A DNA stretch of 64,000 nt from Paracoccus fistulariae (GTDB taxonomy: Bacteria; Pseudomonadota; Alphaproteobacteria; Rhodobacterales; Rhodobacteraceae): assembly GCF_028553785.1 (NCBI RefSeq), contig NZ_CP067136.1, positions 3,557,101-3,621,100 of the forward strand, read 5' to 3'. The notes below the pieces were generated by a model, which did no database searches, was not told the origin of the DNA, and was given only the letters and a program-made list of their open reading frames with translations. Shown here piece by piece: positions 27,069 to 34,128 of this stretch (positions are counted from its first letter, which is position 1; each line of letters starts with the position of its first letter). A program made the translations under genes and the position numbers.

Positions 27069-27147
27069 CACTGATACAAACGCTGAAGCGATGTTTTCCG
27101 GGCCTCGGCTGGGAACGACGCAACCCTTTTAATGACGGAGTATCACT

Positions 27148-28692
27148 ATGAGACGCCGAAAGTTTCTTACCCTCGCCGCAGCCTCCCTCGCGACCCCTGC
27201 ACTTAATATCAGCCGGGCGTGGGCCGCCGAGCCCGGCGCGCCCTTGCGGATACCGGAGGTCATGGAGATCGGCCCCGGCGCAGGCAACACACTCGATGCG
27301 ATACGCGGAACACGCGACTTCATCGCAGGCGCGGCGTCGGAAACCTGGGGCTACTCGCAGGATTACCTCGGGCCGCTGCTGAGGTTCCGGCGCGGGCGCA
27401 CCGCAAACATAAGTGTCACGAACCGTCTCGATGAACCGATCACGGCTCACTGGCACGGCATGCACGTGCCGGGCTATCTCGACGGTGGGCCGCAACTTGC
27501 TTTCGGCCCGGGCGAGACTTGGGCGCCGGAATTACCGGTCGATCACCCGGCGGCAACGCTGTTTTACCACAGTCATGTTCACGGGCGAACAGGCCCGCAG
27601 GTCTATCGCGGGCTGGCGGGCATGATTGTCATCGACGACCCCGAGATCGACGATCCGCTGCCGCACGACTATGGCGTCAACGATTTTCCACTCATCGTGC
27701 AGGATCGACGCTTCGACCGGTCAGGCCGCGTGACCTATAGTCTTGGCATGATGGACCGGATGCACGGGTTCCAAGCGGACCAGATCCTCGTCAACGGTGT
27801 GATCCGTCCCAAGCTTACAGTTCCGGCGGGTCTGGTACGCCTGCGTATCCTGAACGCGTCGAATGCGCGCGTGTACGATTTCCGTTTCACCGATGGCAGG
27901 CAATTCCACCAGGTCGCGAGCGATGGCGGCCTACTAGATCGCCCGCTGGCCATGGCCAGCCTCCAACTCAACGGCGCCGAACGGGCCGAGATCGTGGCCG
28001 ATTTTTCGGACCGGTCACCTGTCTCTCTCGCCTCGCGCGACATCGGGATGGGTGGCATGATGAACGAGGGCACGATGGGTGACAGGGGCGGCTCCATGAT
28101 GATGGGCGATAGAGGCATGATGGGAGATCGCGGTAGGATGGGCGACCGCGGTATGATGGGGATGGGTGGAAACAGTGGTGCGCCGATCGAGATCATGTCG
28201 TTTGATGTGGGCGCAGCTGCGCCCGCCGGCCCCACCCGCCTACCCACCTCGCTGCCTTCGGATGCGCCCGCACTCGGCGATCCAGTCCGCAGGCGCAATT
28301 TCACCCTCAACATGCACACCGGGGGTATGATGCGCGGCGGCATGATGGGTGGCGACGGTCAGACGATGGGGATCAACGGCGAACCTTACGTCATGGATCG
28401 CATTGATGAGACCATCCGCGCAGGCGAAACCGAGCTTTGGCGCATTAGTACCGACATGATGATGCGGCACACGTTCCACGTTCACGGGACTTCTTTTCGG
28501 GTCGTGAGTCAGAACGGACGACCGGTCGACTCAGCGCGGATCGGTTGGAAAGACGTTGTTCGTGTGCAGGGCTCGACCGAAATCCTGCTGAGGTTCGACA
28601 AGCTGGCTTCGGAAGAGACGCCATTCATGTATCACTGCCACATCCTCGAACACGAGGATGCGGGCATGATGGGACAGTTTACGGTCACATAA
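27148..28692 (+). CDS. Periplasmic multicopper oxidase, CueO-like, Met-rich
   Basis: 514 residues. Tat signal MRRRKFLTLAAASLATPAL. Copper motifs are intact: HWHGMHVPGYLDG and HSHVHGRTGP (type 2/3), HTFHVHGTSF and YHCHILEHEDAGMMGQF (type 1 and 3). Between domains 2 and 3 lies a Met/Gly/Asp repeat (MGDRGMMGDRGRMG type, ~positions 305-345) and a second Met-rich patch, as in CueO where Met residues bind Cu(I). Oxidises Cu(I) to Cu(II) in the periplasm. Likely once adjacent to the DUF411/copA genes now beyond the prophage. Confidence 0.92.
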   Translation: MRRRKFLTLAAASLATPALNISRAWAAEPGAPLRIPEVMEIGPGAGNTLDAIRGTRDFIAGAASETWGYSQDYLGPLLRFRRGRTANISVTNRLDEPITAHWHGMHVPGYLDGGPQLAFGPGETWAPELPVDHPAATLFYHSHVHGRTGPQVYRGLAGMIVIDDPEIDDPLPHDYGVNDFPLIVQDRRFDRSGRVTYSLGMMDRMHGFQADQILVNGVIRPKLTVPAGLVRLRILNASNARVYDFRFTDGRQFHQVASDGGLLDRPLAMASLQLNGAERAEIVADFSDRSPVSLASRDIGMGGMMNEGTMGDRGGSMMMGDRGMMGDRGRMGDRGMMGMGGNSGAPIEIMSFDVGAAAPAGPTRLPTSLPSDAPALGDPVRRRNFTLNMHTGGMMRGGMMGGDGQTMGINGEPYVMDRIDETIRAGETELWRISTDMMMRHTFHVHGTSFRVVSQNGRPVDSARIGWKDVVRVQGSTEILLRFDKLASEETPFMYHCHILEHEDAGMMGQFTVT

Positions 28693-28935
28693 CAGGACCC
28701 CACCCGCTCGACACCGGGTGTCGTCAAGAGCTTACGTCTTCTTGCGGCGTTCTATCAGGTGTCGGTGTCGCCTTGTTGAAACGCATTACGGAGTATGTCT
28801 AGACCCGAACGGAGAACACCTCGCTAAGCTGCGGGTCCGCCGAAGCGGCCGTTCAGTCGCTCGGCAGCATTCGTCAAAAAGGGGCTCAGGTGCAGTCGAT
28901 TGCCGCACAGATCACGAACGGCCGTTCTCGCTGTT
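28693..28935. other. Junction between copper island and prophage
   Basis: 243 bases with no credible gene. It lies next to the serine recombinase module, where attL would be expected. Contains TCAAGAGC (28724-28731), which recurs at 61935-61942 just past the last prophage gene; the match is short and may be chance. Confidence 0.4.
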
Positions 28936-29319
28936 TCAACCAAGGTGTTCGGTCTGGATCGCCCACTCCACTGGAAATGGCTCGAGCACTCGCGCCAGCG
29001 TGACCTCCGGCCCCTGCTTCCCGTTTAGTATCGCTTCGACGATGTCGGGGGCGAGCAAGGTCAGGCGCAGGACGCGTGTCATGTAGGAGGGCGCGATCCC
29101 CTCGCGTTCGGCAAGTTCGGCGATGGTGGCATACTCACCAGACTCCAGCATCCGCTTCCAACGAAAAGCGCGGGCCAGCGCCTTGACCAGTGAGCTGTCG
29201 GCCCTGTGCGGCTGGGTGGCGCCCTCCGGCAACTGCATTTCCTTCCGGCCGCCGCGCTTCACAATGCGGAACGGCACGTGGAGCGTCACCGTCTCAGGGA
29301 TCGGCGTCGCGCGGGTCAT
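28936..29319 (-). CDS. Small HTH protein of the recombinase cassette
   Basis: 127 residues, basic. The segment SGEYATIAELAEREGIAPSYMTRVLRLTLLAPDIVEAIL is a helix-turn-helix like that of ParB/KorB-type proteins. It overlaps the recombinase stop by four bases and is last in the 4-gene minus-strand cassette (67-aa ORF, DUF2924, recombinase, this). Its constant partnership suggests an accessory or directionality role for the recombinase, or DNA-binding control; not established. Confidence 0.7.
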   Translation of the reverse strand: MTRATPIPETVTLHVPFRIVKRGGRKEMQLPEGATQPHRADSSLVKALARAFRWKRMLESGEYATIAELAEREGIAPSYMTRVLRLTLLAPDIVEAILNGKQGPEVTLARVLEPFPVEWAIQTEHLG

Positions 29320-30641
29320 GCTGCTGCGCCCATATCGCCGGCCAGCATCTCGCGCGCGAGGTAGCCGAGGCCGTCAATGCGCAGACGAACGTTCAGCCCG
29401 CCCTCTCCAATATCCACACGCTCGACCAGCAGCGCCACGATGCGCGTCTGCTCTGCGGGGAAGAGTTCGTCCCACAGCGGATCGAAGTGCTGCAGGGCCG
29501 CGCGGGCGTCTTCCTCGGTGATGTCGTCGGCATTGGCGCGTGCCGCCTTCCGTGTCCCGGCCACGATCTCGGGTTGGCGGAACACTGCGCGGAGCTGATC
29601 AATGACGGCGGTTTCGATCTCACCAGCCGAGACACGGCCCACGGGACACGATCCGGCGCCGTGCTTCAGCACCGTCTGGCTGACATAGTAGCGGTACAGT
29701 CGGTCGCCCTTCCGGGTGTGCGTCGGCGAGAACGCGGCGCCATCGGGCCCGAACAGCAGCCCCTTCAGCAACGCCGGGGTCTCGGCGCGGGTGCGCGCGG
29801 CGCGCTTGCGCGGGCTCTCCCGCAGGATGGAATGCACCCGGTCCCATGTCTCGCGGTCGATGATCGCATCGTGCTCGCCGGGGTAGCTCTCGCCCTTGTG
29901 GACCGCCTCGCCGATGTAGGCGCGGTTGTTCAGCATCCGGTAGAGGTACTTCTTGTCGATCCGGTTGCCGCGCGGCGTGCGGATGCCGCGCTTGGCCACC
30001 CCGCGCGCCAGTTCCGTCCCCGAGCCAATCTCGAGGAAGCGCGCGAAGATCCAGCGGACGTGTTCGGCCCGTTCCTCGTCGATGACCAGCTTCCGGCTCT
30101 CGACGCGGTAGCCATAGGGCGGCACCCCGCCCATCCACATGCCCTTCTTTCGGCTGGCGGCGACCTTGTCGCGGATGCGCTCGGCCGTCACCTCCCGCTC
30201 GAACTGCGCGAACGAGAGCAGGATGTTCAGCGTCAACCGGCCCATGGACGTAGTCGTGTTGAAGGACTGGGTGACCGAGACGAAGGTCACGCCGTTCCTG
30301 TCGAACACCTCGACCAGCTTGGCGAAGTCGGCAAGCGAGCGGCTGAGGCGGTCGATCTTGTAGACCACCACCACGTCGACCAATCCGTCCTCGATATCCT
30401 CCTGCAGCCGCTTCAATCCGGGCCTGTCGAGCGTCCCGCCCGAGATCCCGCCGTCATCATACTGATCGCGGACCAGCACCCAACCCTCGGAGCGCTGGCT
30501 GGCGATGTACGCCTCGCAGGCCTCGCGCTGTGCATGCAGGCTGTTGAATTCCTGCTCCAGCCCTTCCTCGGAGGATTTGCGGGTGTAGACTGCACACCGC
30601 AGCTTGCGGACGACCTTCGATTTATCGGACGGCTTCGTCAT
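29316..30641 (-). CDS. Large serine recombinase (resolvase/invertase family)
   Basis: 441 residues from ATG 30641, which overlaps the DUF2924 stop; a longer reading upstream runs through that gene and is rejected. N-terminal catalytic domain: AVYTRKSSEEGLEQEFNSLHAQ (nucleophile Ser in RKSS), DGGISGGTLDRPGL, VYKIDRLSRSLADF. Recombinase domain follows (GVPPYGYRVESRKLVIDEERAEHVRWIF) with PRGNRIDKKYLYRMLNNRAYIGE, then a zinc-ribbon-like part lacking most cysteines. Presumed integrase of the prophage. Confidence 0.9.
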   Translation of the reverse strand: MTKPSDKSKVVRKLRCAVYTRKSSEEGLEQEFNSLHAQREACEAYIASQRSEGWVLVRDQYDDGGISGGTLDRPGLKRLQEDIEDGLVDVVVVYKIDRLSRSLADFAKLVEVFDRNGVTFVSVTQSFNTTTSMGRLTLNILLSFAQFEREVTAERIRDKVAASRKKGMWMGGVPPYGYRVESRKLVIDEERAEHVRWIFARFLEIGSGTELARGVAKRGIRTPRGNRIDKKYLYRMLNNRAYIGEAVHKGESYPGEHDAIIDRETWDRVHSILRESPRKRAARTRAETPALLKGLLFGPDGAAFSPTHTRKGDRLYRYYVSQTVLKHGAGSCPVGRVSAGEIETAVIDQLRAVFRQPEIVAGTRKAARANADDITEEDARAALQHFDPLWDELFPAEQTRIVALLVERVDIGEGGLNVRLRIDGLGYLAREMLAGDMGAAA

Positions 30642-31177
30642 GTCTCCCGGCCCTGCGCTTGCGCTTCGGGCGTTCGCGGCTGCGAACGATCCACTGGATC
30701 GTCCGCTCGCCTGCGGCGACCCCCACTCACCCCCCTGTGGTTCTTGAGGCCGAAGAAGGTCCATCCGTTCCAGCGGGTGCCGGTGATGGCGCGGGCGATG
30801 GCCGACAGCGACTTGTACGGCCGCCCCTGCCATTCGAAGCCGTCGGCGGTGACGGTGACGATATGCTCGACGCCCTGCCATTCTCGCAGGAGGCGCGTCC
30901 CCGTGATTGGTCGGTCGCGGTCGGCGCGGATGCTGCGCTTCGCCCGGTCGCCGCCGTCCAGTTCCTCGCCCAGCCGTTCAAGCCGCCGGATCGTCTCGGG
31001 TTTCAGCCCGCCATAGGCGAGTTCTTGGATGCGATACGCGATGCGGCTTTCGAGATAGCGGCGATTGAAGGGCGGCGGCTCGCTATCGAACAGGTCGCGC
31101 CACTGTTGCTTCAAGTCGGGCGTCGGCGTGGTCTTGAGCGCGGCCAGGCGCACGGGGATGGGATCGGGCTTGTTCAT
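30638..31177 (-). CDS. DUF2924 family protein
   Basis: 179 residues from ATG 31177 (GGAGAAATGC ahead). LKQQWRDLFDSEPPPFNRRYLESRIAYRIQELAYGGL and REWQGVEHIVTVTADGFEWQGRPYKSLSAIARAITGTRWNGWTFFGL are the DUF2924 hallmarks; the latter is a small beta domain also seen in phage DNA-binding proteins. Overlaps both neighbours by four bases in a cassette with the serine recombinase, so it probably assists recombination. The last ~20 residues are low complexity (Arg-rich). Confidence 0.85.
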   Translation of the reverse strand: MNKPDPIPVRLAALKTTPTPDLKQQWRDLFDSEPPPFNRRYLESRIAYRIQELAYGGLKPETIRRLERLGEELDGGDRAKRSIRADRDRPITGTRLLREWQGVEHIVTVTADGFEWQGRPYKSLSAIARAITGTRWNGWTFFGLKNHRGVSGGRRRRADDPVDRSQPRTPEAQAQGRET

Positions 31178-31377
31178 GCATTTCTCCGGTGAGTTGGAGT
31201 TGCATGACGGCATTGGTCGGGCGGATAGTGTAGGCAACGTTCTCCAGTATCGTCAGATACTTCGCCCTTCTCCCGCATGCGCAACCGAACCAGCCCGAGC
31301 GCCAGCAGGCCGCACAGCTCAGTGCGGCGTTCTGCGGGCGTCATCTGGTCGGGCGGCAGCGGATTGGGGCGTTTCAT
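31174..31377 (-). CDS. Small conserved protein at head of recombinase cassette
   Basis: 67 residues, no known domain. NPLPPDQMTPAERRTELCGLLALGLVRLRMRE looks like a helical pair; proteins of this type regularly precede DUF2924-recombinase pairs. Four-base overlap with the DUF2924 start implies coupling. Function unknown. Confidence 0.65.
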   Translation of the reverse strand: MKRPNPLPPDQMTPAERRTELCGLLALGLVRLRMREKGEVSDDTGERCLHYPPDQCRHATPTHRRNA

Positions 31378-31571
31378 GCGGGGCGGGTCCGGGCTGCAGG
31401 GGCTTCATCCGTAAAAAGCCACCTGCCGCGCGGGATCGGGACAGCGCTCCAGAAACGATCATGATGGATACCACTGCCGCTTCAGGTTGCGCTTCGGTCT
31501 TGTTTTGTTCGGTTGAATCGTCAGACTGGCGTTCCGCAAAGTCTAGTGAGGGCAGCAAGTAGGAGGGCCAG

Positions 31572-32792
31572 GTGGCTAGGTCATTGTTTCGCGGGGCGCC
31601 GGAGCTTTCGCGCCTGTTTATTGAATCTCCAATCCAATTGATCAGCGAATTTCTTTCGCACTCGCAGTTTTCGGTATTCCTAAGCGATGCAATGGCCGCT
31701 GTGCCCGCCGATGCTGAAGATCAGATCCGCACCGAAAGAATGGCGGAAGCTCTGAGGGCTCTGAAGAGTGACAGAATTAACCTGATCGAGATCGAGGCCC
31801 GTCGCGTCATGCTGATGACCGACACGACGCCTGATGCGATGCTCCGTCGGCTCGCCGAAGACCCGCGCTTCGCTGCGAAGGAAGGGTTGAAGGGGCAGCG
31901 CGACGCGGTCGCCAGAAGCCTTTGGGCTTACCTCCATGCCATAGCACTGTTCGAAGCCGCTGAGCGTGCGATGCAGGTGCGGGTCTACCGCGAGCATGGA
32001 ACGCTATACGAGGCGTGGTCGATAGATGCCTCAATTCCCCTAGCGGCAGCGGGTGTCGACCATGATGCGCTCTCGAAAGAGATCGCCGAGCGCCTGCAGC
32101 ATGACGATGGCTGTAAAGTGGAGGCTGTCGACCTACCCGCCGAAAACGGTGAGAGTCAGGACGTCTTGCTGGCTGTGACCTTCTTCGGCGCCTATGCGAG
32201 CCAGAAAACCGTCCAGCCGGACAAGTCGACGAAGCTGCTCTATTTCCGCCCACCTGATGAGATGCTGCTGGTCTATTCGCATGCCCGGCGACGGATCGAG
32301 GTGTGTTCGCGCGACAGGGTGGAACGCAAGATCGTCGCCAATCTGTTCGCCGCAGATACTCTGAAGCACGACATTTCGAACAAGCCCCTGACCCAGAAGA
32401 CTTACAACCTCTCTCGCTTCCGAAACTCGCTCAAGCTGCCGATACCCGATGAAGAAGCGCATCGGGTCAAGAAGGCAGGCATCATCGAAGTTCAGGTCGC
32501 GCTGGGCGACTGGTCTCGGAAGGTGACCCTCAGTGTCGCGCCGGAGGACGACATCGACGCGATCGCGAGGAGCGTCTTCGGGGCGATCATCCCGAAAGCG
32601 GGCGGCGGCTATGTCACGAAGGTCCGCTTCCGGATCGAGCATGTGGACGGGCGCGGGCGAAAAGGTGTCCTTCAGTTCGACGTCTTCGGAAGGAACAAGT
32701 CGAACATCCAGAGCGAACGGGACCCCGCCAAGCGAGAGCTGGGCTACGATCTCCTCGAAGCCTGGGGTGTGCTTGAACGCATACCGGCATGA
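31572..32792 (+). CDS. Unrecognised 406-residue protein of two-gene module
   Basis: No domain recognised. N-terminal ~130 residues are helical with many charges; the rest alternates predicted strands, with VLLAVTFFGAYASQKTVQPDKSTKLLYFRPPDEMLLVY and later YVTKVRFRIEHVDGRGRKGVLQFDVFGRNKSN. Lower GC than neighbouring prophage genes, suggesting separate acquisition. Stop overlaps the next start (ATGA). Position between integrase and replication genes is typical of phage accessory/defence or superinfection-exclusion loci, but nothing proves that. Confidence 0.7.
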   Translation: MARSLFRGAPELSRLFIESPIQLISEFLSHSQFSVFLSDAMAAVPADAEDQIRTERMAEALRALKSDRINLIEIEARRVMLMTDTTPDAMLRRLAEDPRFAAKEGLKGQRDAVARSLWAYLHAIALFEAAERAMQVRVYREHGTLYEAWSIDASIPLAAAGVDHDALSKEIAERLQHDDGCKVEAVDLPAENGESQDVLLAVTFFGAYASQKTVQPDKSTKLLYFRPPDEMLLVYSHARRRIEVCSRDRVERKIVANLFAADTLKHDISNKPLTQKTYNLSRFRNSLKLPIPDEEAHRVKKAGIIEVQVALGDWSRKVTLSVAPEDDIDAIARSVFGAIIPKAGGGYVTKVRFRIEHVDGRGRKGVLQFDVFGRNKSNIQSERDPAKRELGYDLLEAWGVLERIPA

Positions 32793-33139
32793 TCGACGCG
32801 GATGCGGTCCGCTCCTCCTATGAGGCTGCGATCGATCCGGCTGCGCGCGGAGCCGCTGTGCACTTCCGCAGGCAAGACGATGGCGCCGCTCAGATCACCG
32901 TTCCCGGTCAGGATCCGTGGATCGTCACTGGCGCGAAAAAAGTGAAGCTGTTCGAGCGTCTCTACATGGCTCACCGTGATCGGGAAGGCGGTGTGAAGCT
33001 CGCGGTTTTGAAGACGTACGCCGGGTTTTCTCAGCTGCCTCAGTTGTTTGGCGATGAATGGGATGAGGTGAACAACCGGTACCTGTATTCGCCCCGGCAT
33101 GGCCACTGGGCCCTTTGCGAGGAACCCATCTCCGTTTGA
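32789..33139 (+). CDS. Unrecognised 116-residue protein of two-gene module
   Basis: Translationally coupled to the 406-residue protein (ATGA). PWIVTGAKKVKLFERLYMAHRDREGGVKLAVLKTYAGFSQLPQLFGDEW resembles a helical, possibly winged-helix, segment and NNRYLYSPRHGHWALCE a C-terminal strand. Too short and divergent to name. The pair's coupling suggests the proteins act together. Confidence 0.65.
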   Translation: MIDADAVRSSYEAAIDPAARGAAVHFRRQDDGAAQITVPGQDPWIVTGAKKVKLFERLYMAHRDREGGVKLAVLKTYAGFSQLPQLFGDEWDEVNNRYLYSPRHGHWALCEEPISV

Positions 33140-33172
33140 TCTCCGTTTGGGGGGTCTGACCATCTCCGATTC
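33128..33172 (+). repeat. Short tandem repeat ATCTCCGTTTG
   Basis: ATCTCCGTTTG occurs twice head to tail (33128-33138, 33139-33149) and a degenerate third copy ATCTCCGATTC at 33162-33172, spanning the stop of the upstream gene. Could be a regulatory or recombination site; too short to decide. Confidence 0.5.
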
Positions 33173-33184
33173 GGGCCGTCACTA

Positions 33185-33214
33185 GGGGTGCTCACTCAGT
33201 CAGAGGAGCACCCC
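33185..33214 (+). promoter_or_regulatory. Hairpin masking a ribosome-binding site
   Basis: GGGGTGCTC (33185-33193) pairs perfectly with GAGCACCCC (33206-33214), with the AGAGGAG ribosome site lying at the loop/right-arm border one base before ATG 33216. In RNA this would hide the site and limit translation of the Com-like gene. Confidence 0.6.
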
Positions 33215-33215
33215 G

Positions 33216-33719
33216 ATGCCGACTCCCTTCCCCTCGCGCCAGGCGGCCCAGACGAGCTGGTCCGGCGCCGCGAACACCAAGCTCACCACCTCCAATGCGG
33301 AATGGCGCTGCACGCGCTGTGACAAGCTGCTCGGCGTCAGCCGGGACGGCCGCATGCACCTGCGCTTCGCGCGGGGGCACGAGTATCTCGTGGGCTTCGC
33401 CACGCCCGGTGTCCCGATCCGGTCGCCGGGGTGGCTTTTCCCTTCTGACGCCGCTGCGCGTCCCATCCTCCAACTGAAAGGAGCCGCGCAATGTCCGGAC
33501 CCTGGAACGACTTCAACTCCGCCCAATCGAACACCAACGTCATCCCGAAAGGCACGCTCGCCAAGGTGCGGCTCACCCTGCGCCCGGGCGGCTTCGACGA
33601 CCCCTCGCAGGGCTGGACCGGTGGCTGGGCGCGCCGCGCCGCCACCGGCGCCGTCTATCTCGACGCCGAATACACGGTGCTGGAAGGGCCCCATGCCCGC
33701 CGCAAGGTCTGGTCGCTGA
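33216..33719 (+). CDS. Com-like zinc-finger translational regulator, 3' limit uncertain
   Basis: The first ~85 codons look real: EWRCTRCDKLLGVSRDGRMHLRFARGHEYLVGF resembles the N-terminal half of Mu Com-type proteins (CxxC-DKLL), though the second Cys pair is not present. The frame stays open to 33719, overlapping the following gene by 228 bases, and that part (Arg/Ser/Pro/Thr-rich) reads like a shadow. The true product may be shorter or the end altered by a frameshift. Confidence 0.5.
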   Translation: MPTPFPSRQAAQTSWSGAANTKLTTSNAEWRCTRCDKLLGVSRDGRMHLRFARGHEYLVGFATPGVPIRSPGWLFPSDAAARPILQLKGAAQCPDPGTTSTPPNRTPTSSRKARSPRCGSPCARAASTTPRRAGPVAGRAAPPPAPSISTPNTRCWKGPMPAARSGR

Positions 33720-34114
33720 TCGGCCTCTACAGCCCCAAGGGTCCGGACTGGGCCAACATGGGGCGCGGCCTGATCCGCGGCATCCTCAACTCGGCGCGCG
33801 GCGTGTCGGACAAGGACAACTCGCCCGAGGCGCAGGCCCGCCGCCGCATCAACGGCTTCGGTGATCTCGACGGCGTCGAGTTCGTCGCCCGCATCGACAT
33901 CGGCACCGACACCAACGGCGAGGACAAGAACGAGATCCGCGCTGCCGTCACGCCCGATCACCGCGACTACGCAGCGCTGATGGGCGCGGTCGCGCCGCAG
34001 TTCACCGCCGCCCCGGCCCAAGGCCATTTCCCGCAGCAGCCCTCCACGGCCACCCAGCCCAGCCAGCCCGCGTCCGCCCCCGGTGCCGCCGGTCGGCCGA
34101 GCTGGGCGCAGTAA
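33491..34114 (+). CDS. Conserved phage single-strand-binding-like protein
   Basis: 207 residues. GPWNDFNSAQSNTNVIPKGTLAKVRLTLRPGGFDD then GAVYLDAEYTVLEGPHARRKVWSLIGLYSPKGPDWANMGRGLIRGILNSARGV and an acidic domain (FVARIDIGTDTNGEDKNEIRAAVTPD), with a Pro/Gln/Ala-rich tail ending SWAQ. Domain style and position before the helicase fit an ssDNA-binding or replication accessory protein, but no family name is certain. GGAG precedes the start. Confidence 0.75.
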   Translation: MSGPWNDFNSAQSNTNVIPKGTLAKVRLTLRPGGFDDPSQGWTGGWARRAATGAVYLDAEYTVLEGPHARRKVWSLIGLYSPKGPDWANMGRGLIRGILNSARGVSDKDNSPEAQARRRINGFGDLDGVEFVARIDIGTDTNGEDKNEIRAAVTPDHRDYAALMGAVAPQFTAAPAQGHFPQQPSTATQPSQPASAPGAAGRPSWAQ

Positions 34115-34128
34115 AGGGGAGATCGGCC

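Noticed and set aside
28718..29086. Frame across the island/prophage junction
   Set aside because: No homology, no ribosome site, overlaps the HTH gene on the other strand.
33216..33719. Mu-like transposable phage
   Set aside because: The Com-like gene suggested it, but no MuA/MuB transposase exists and a serine recombinase is present.
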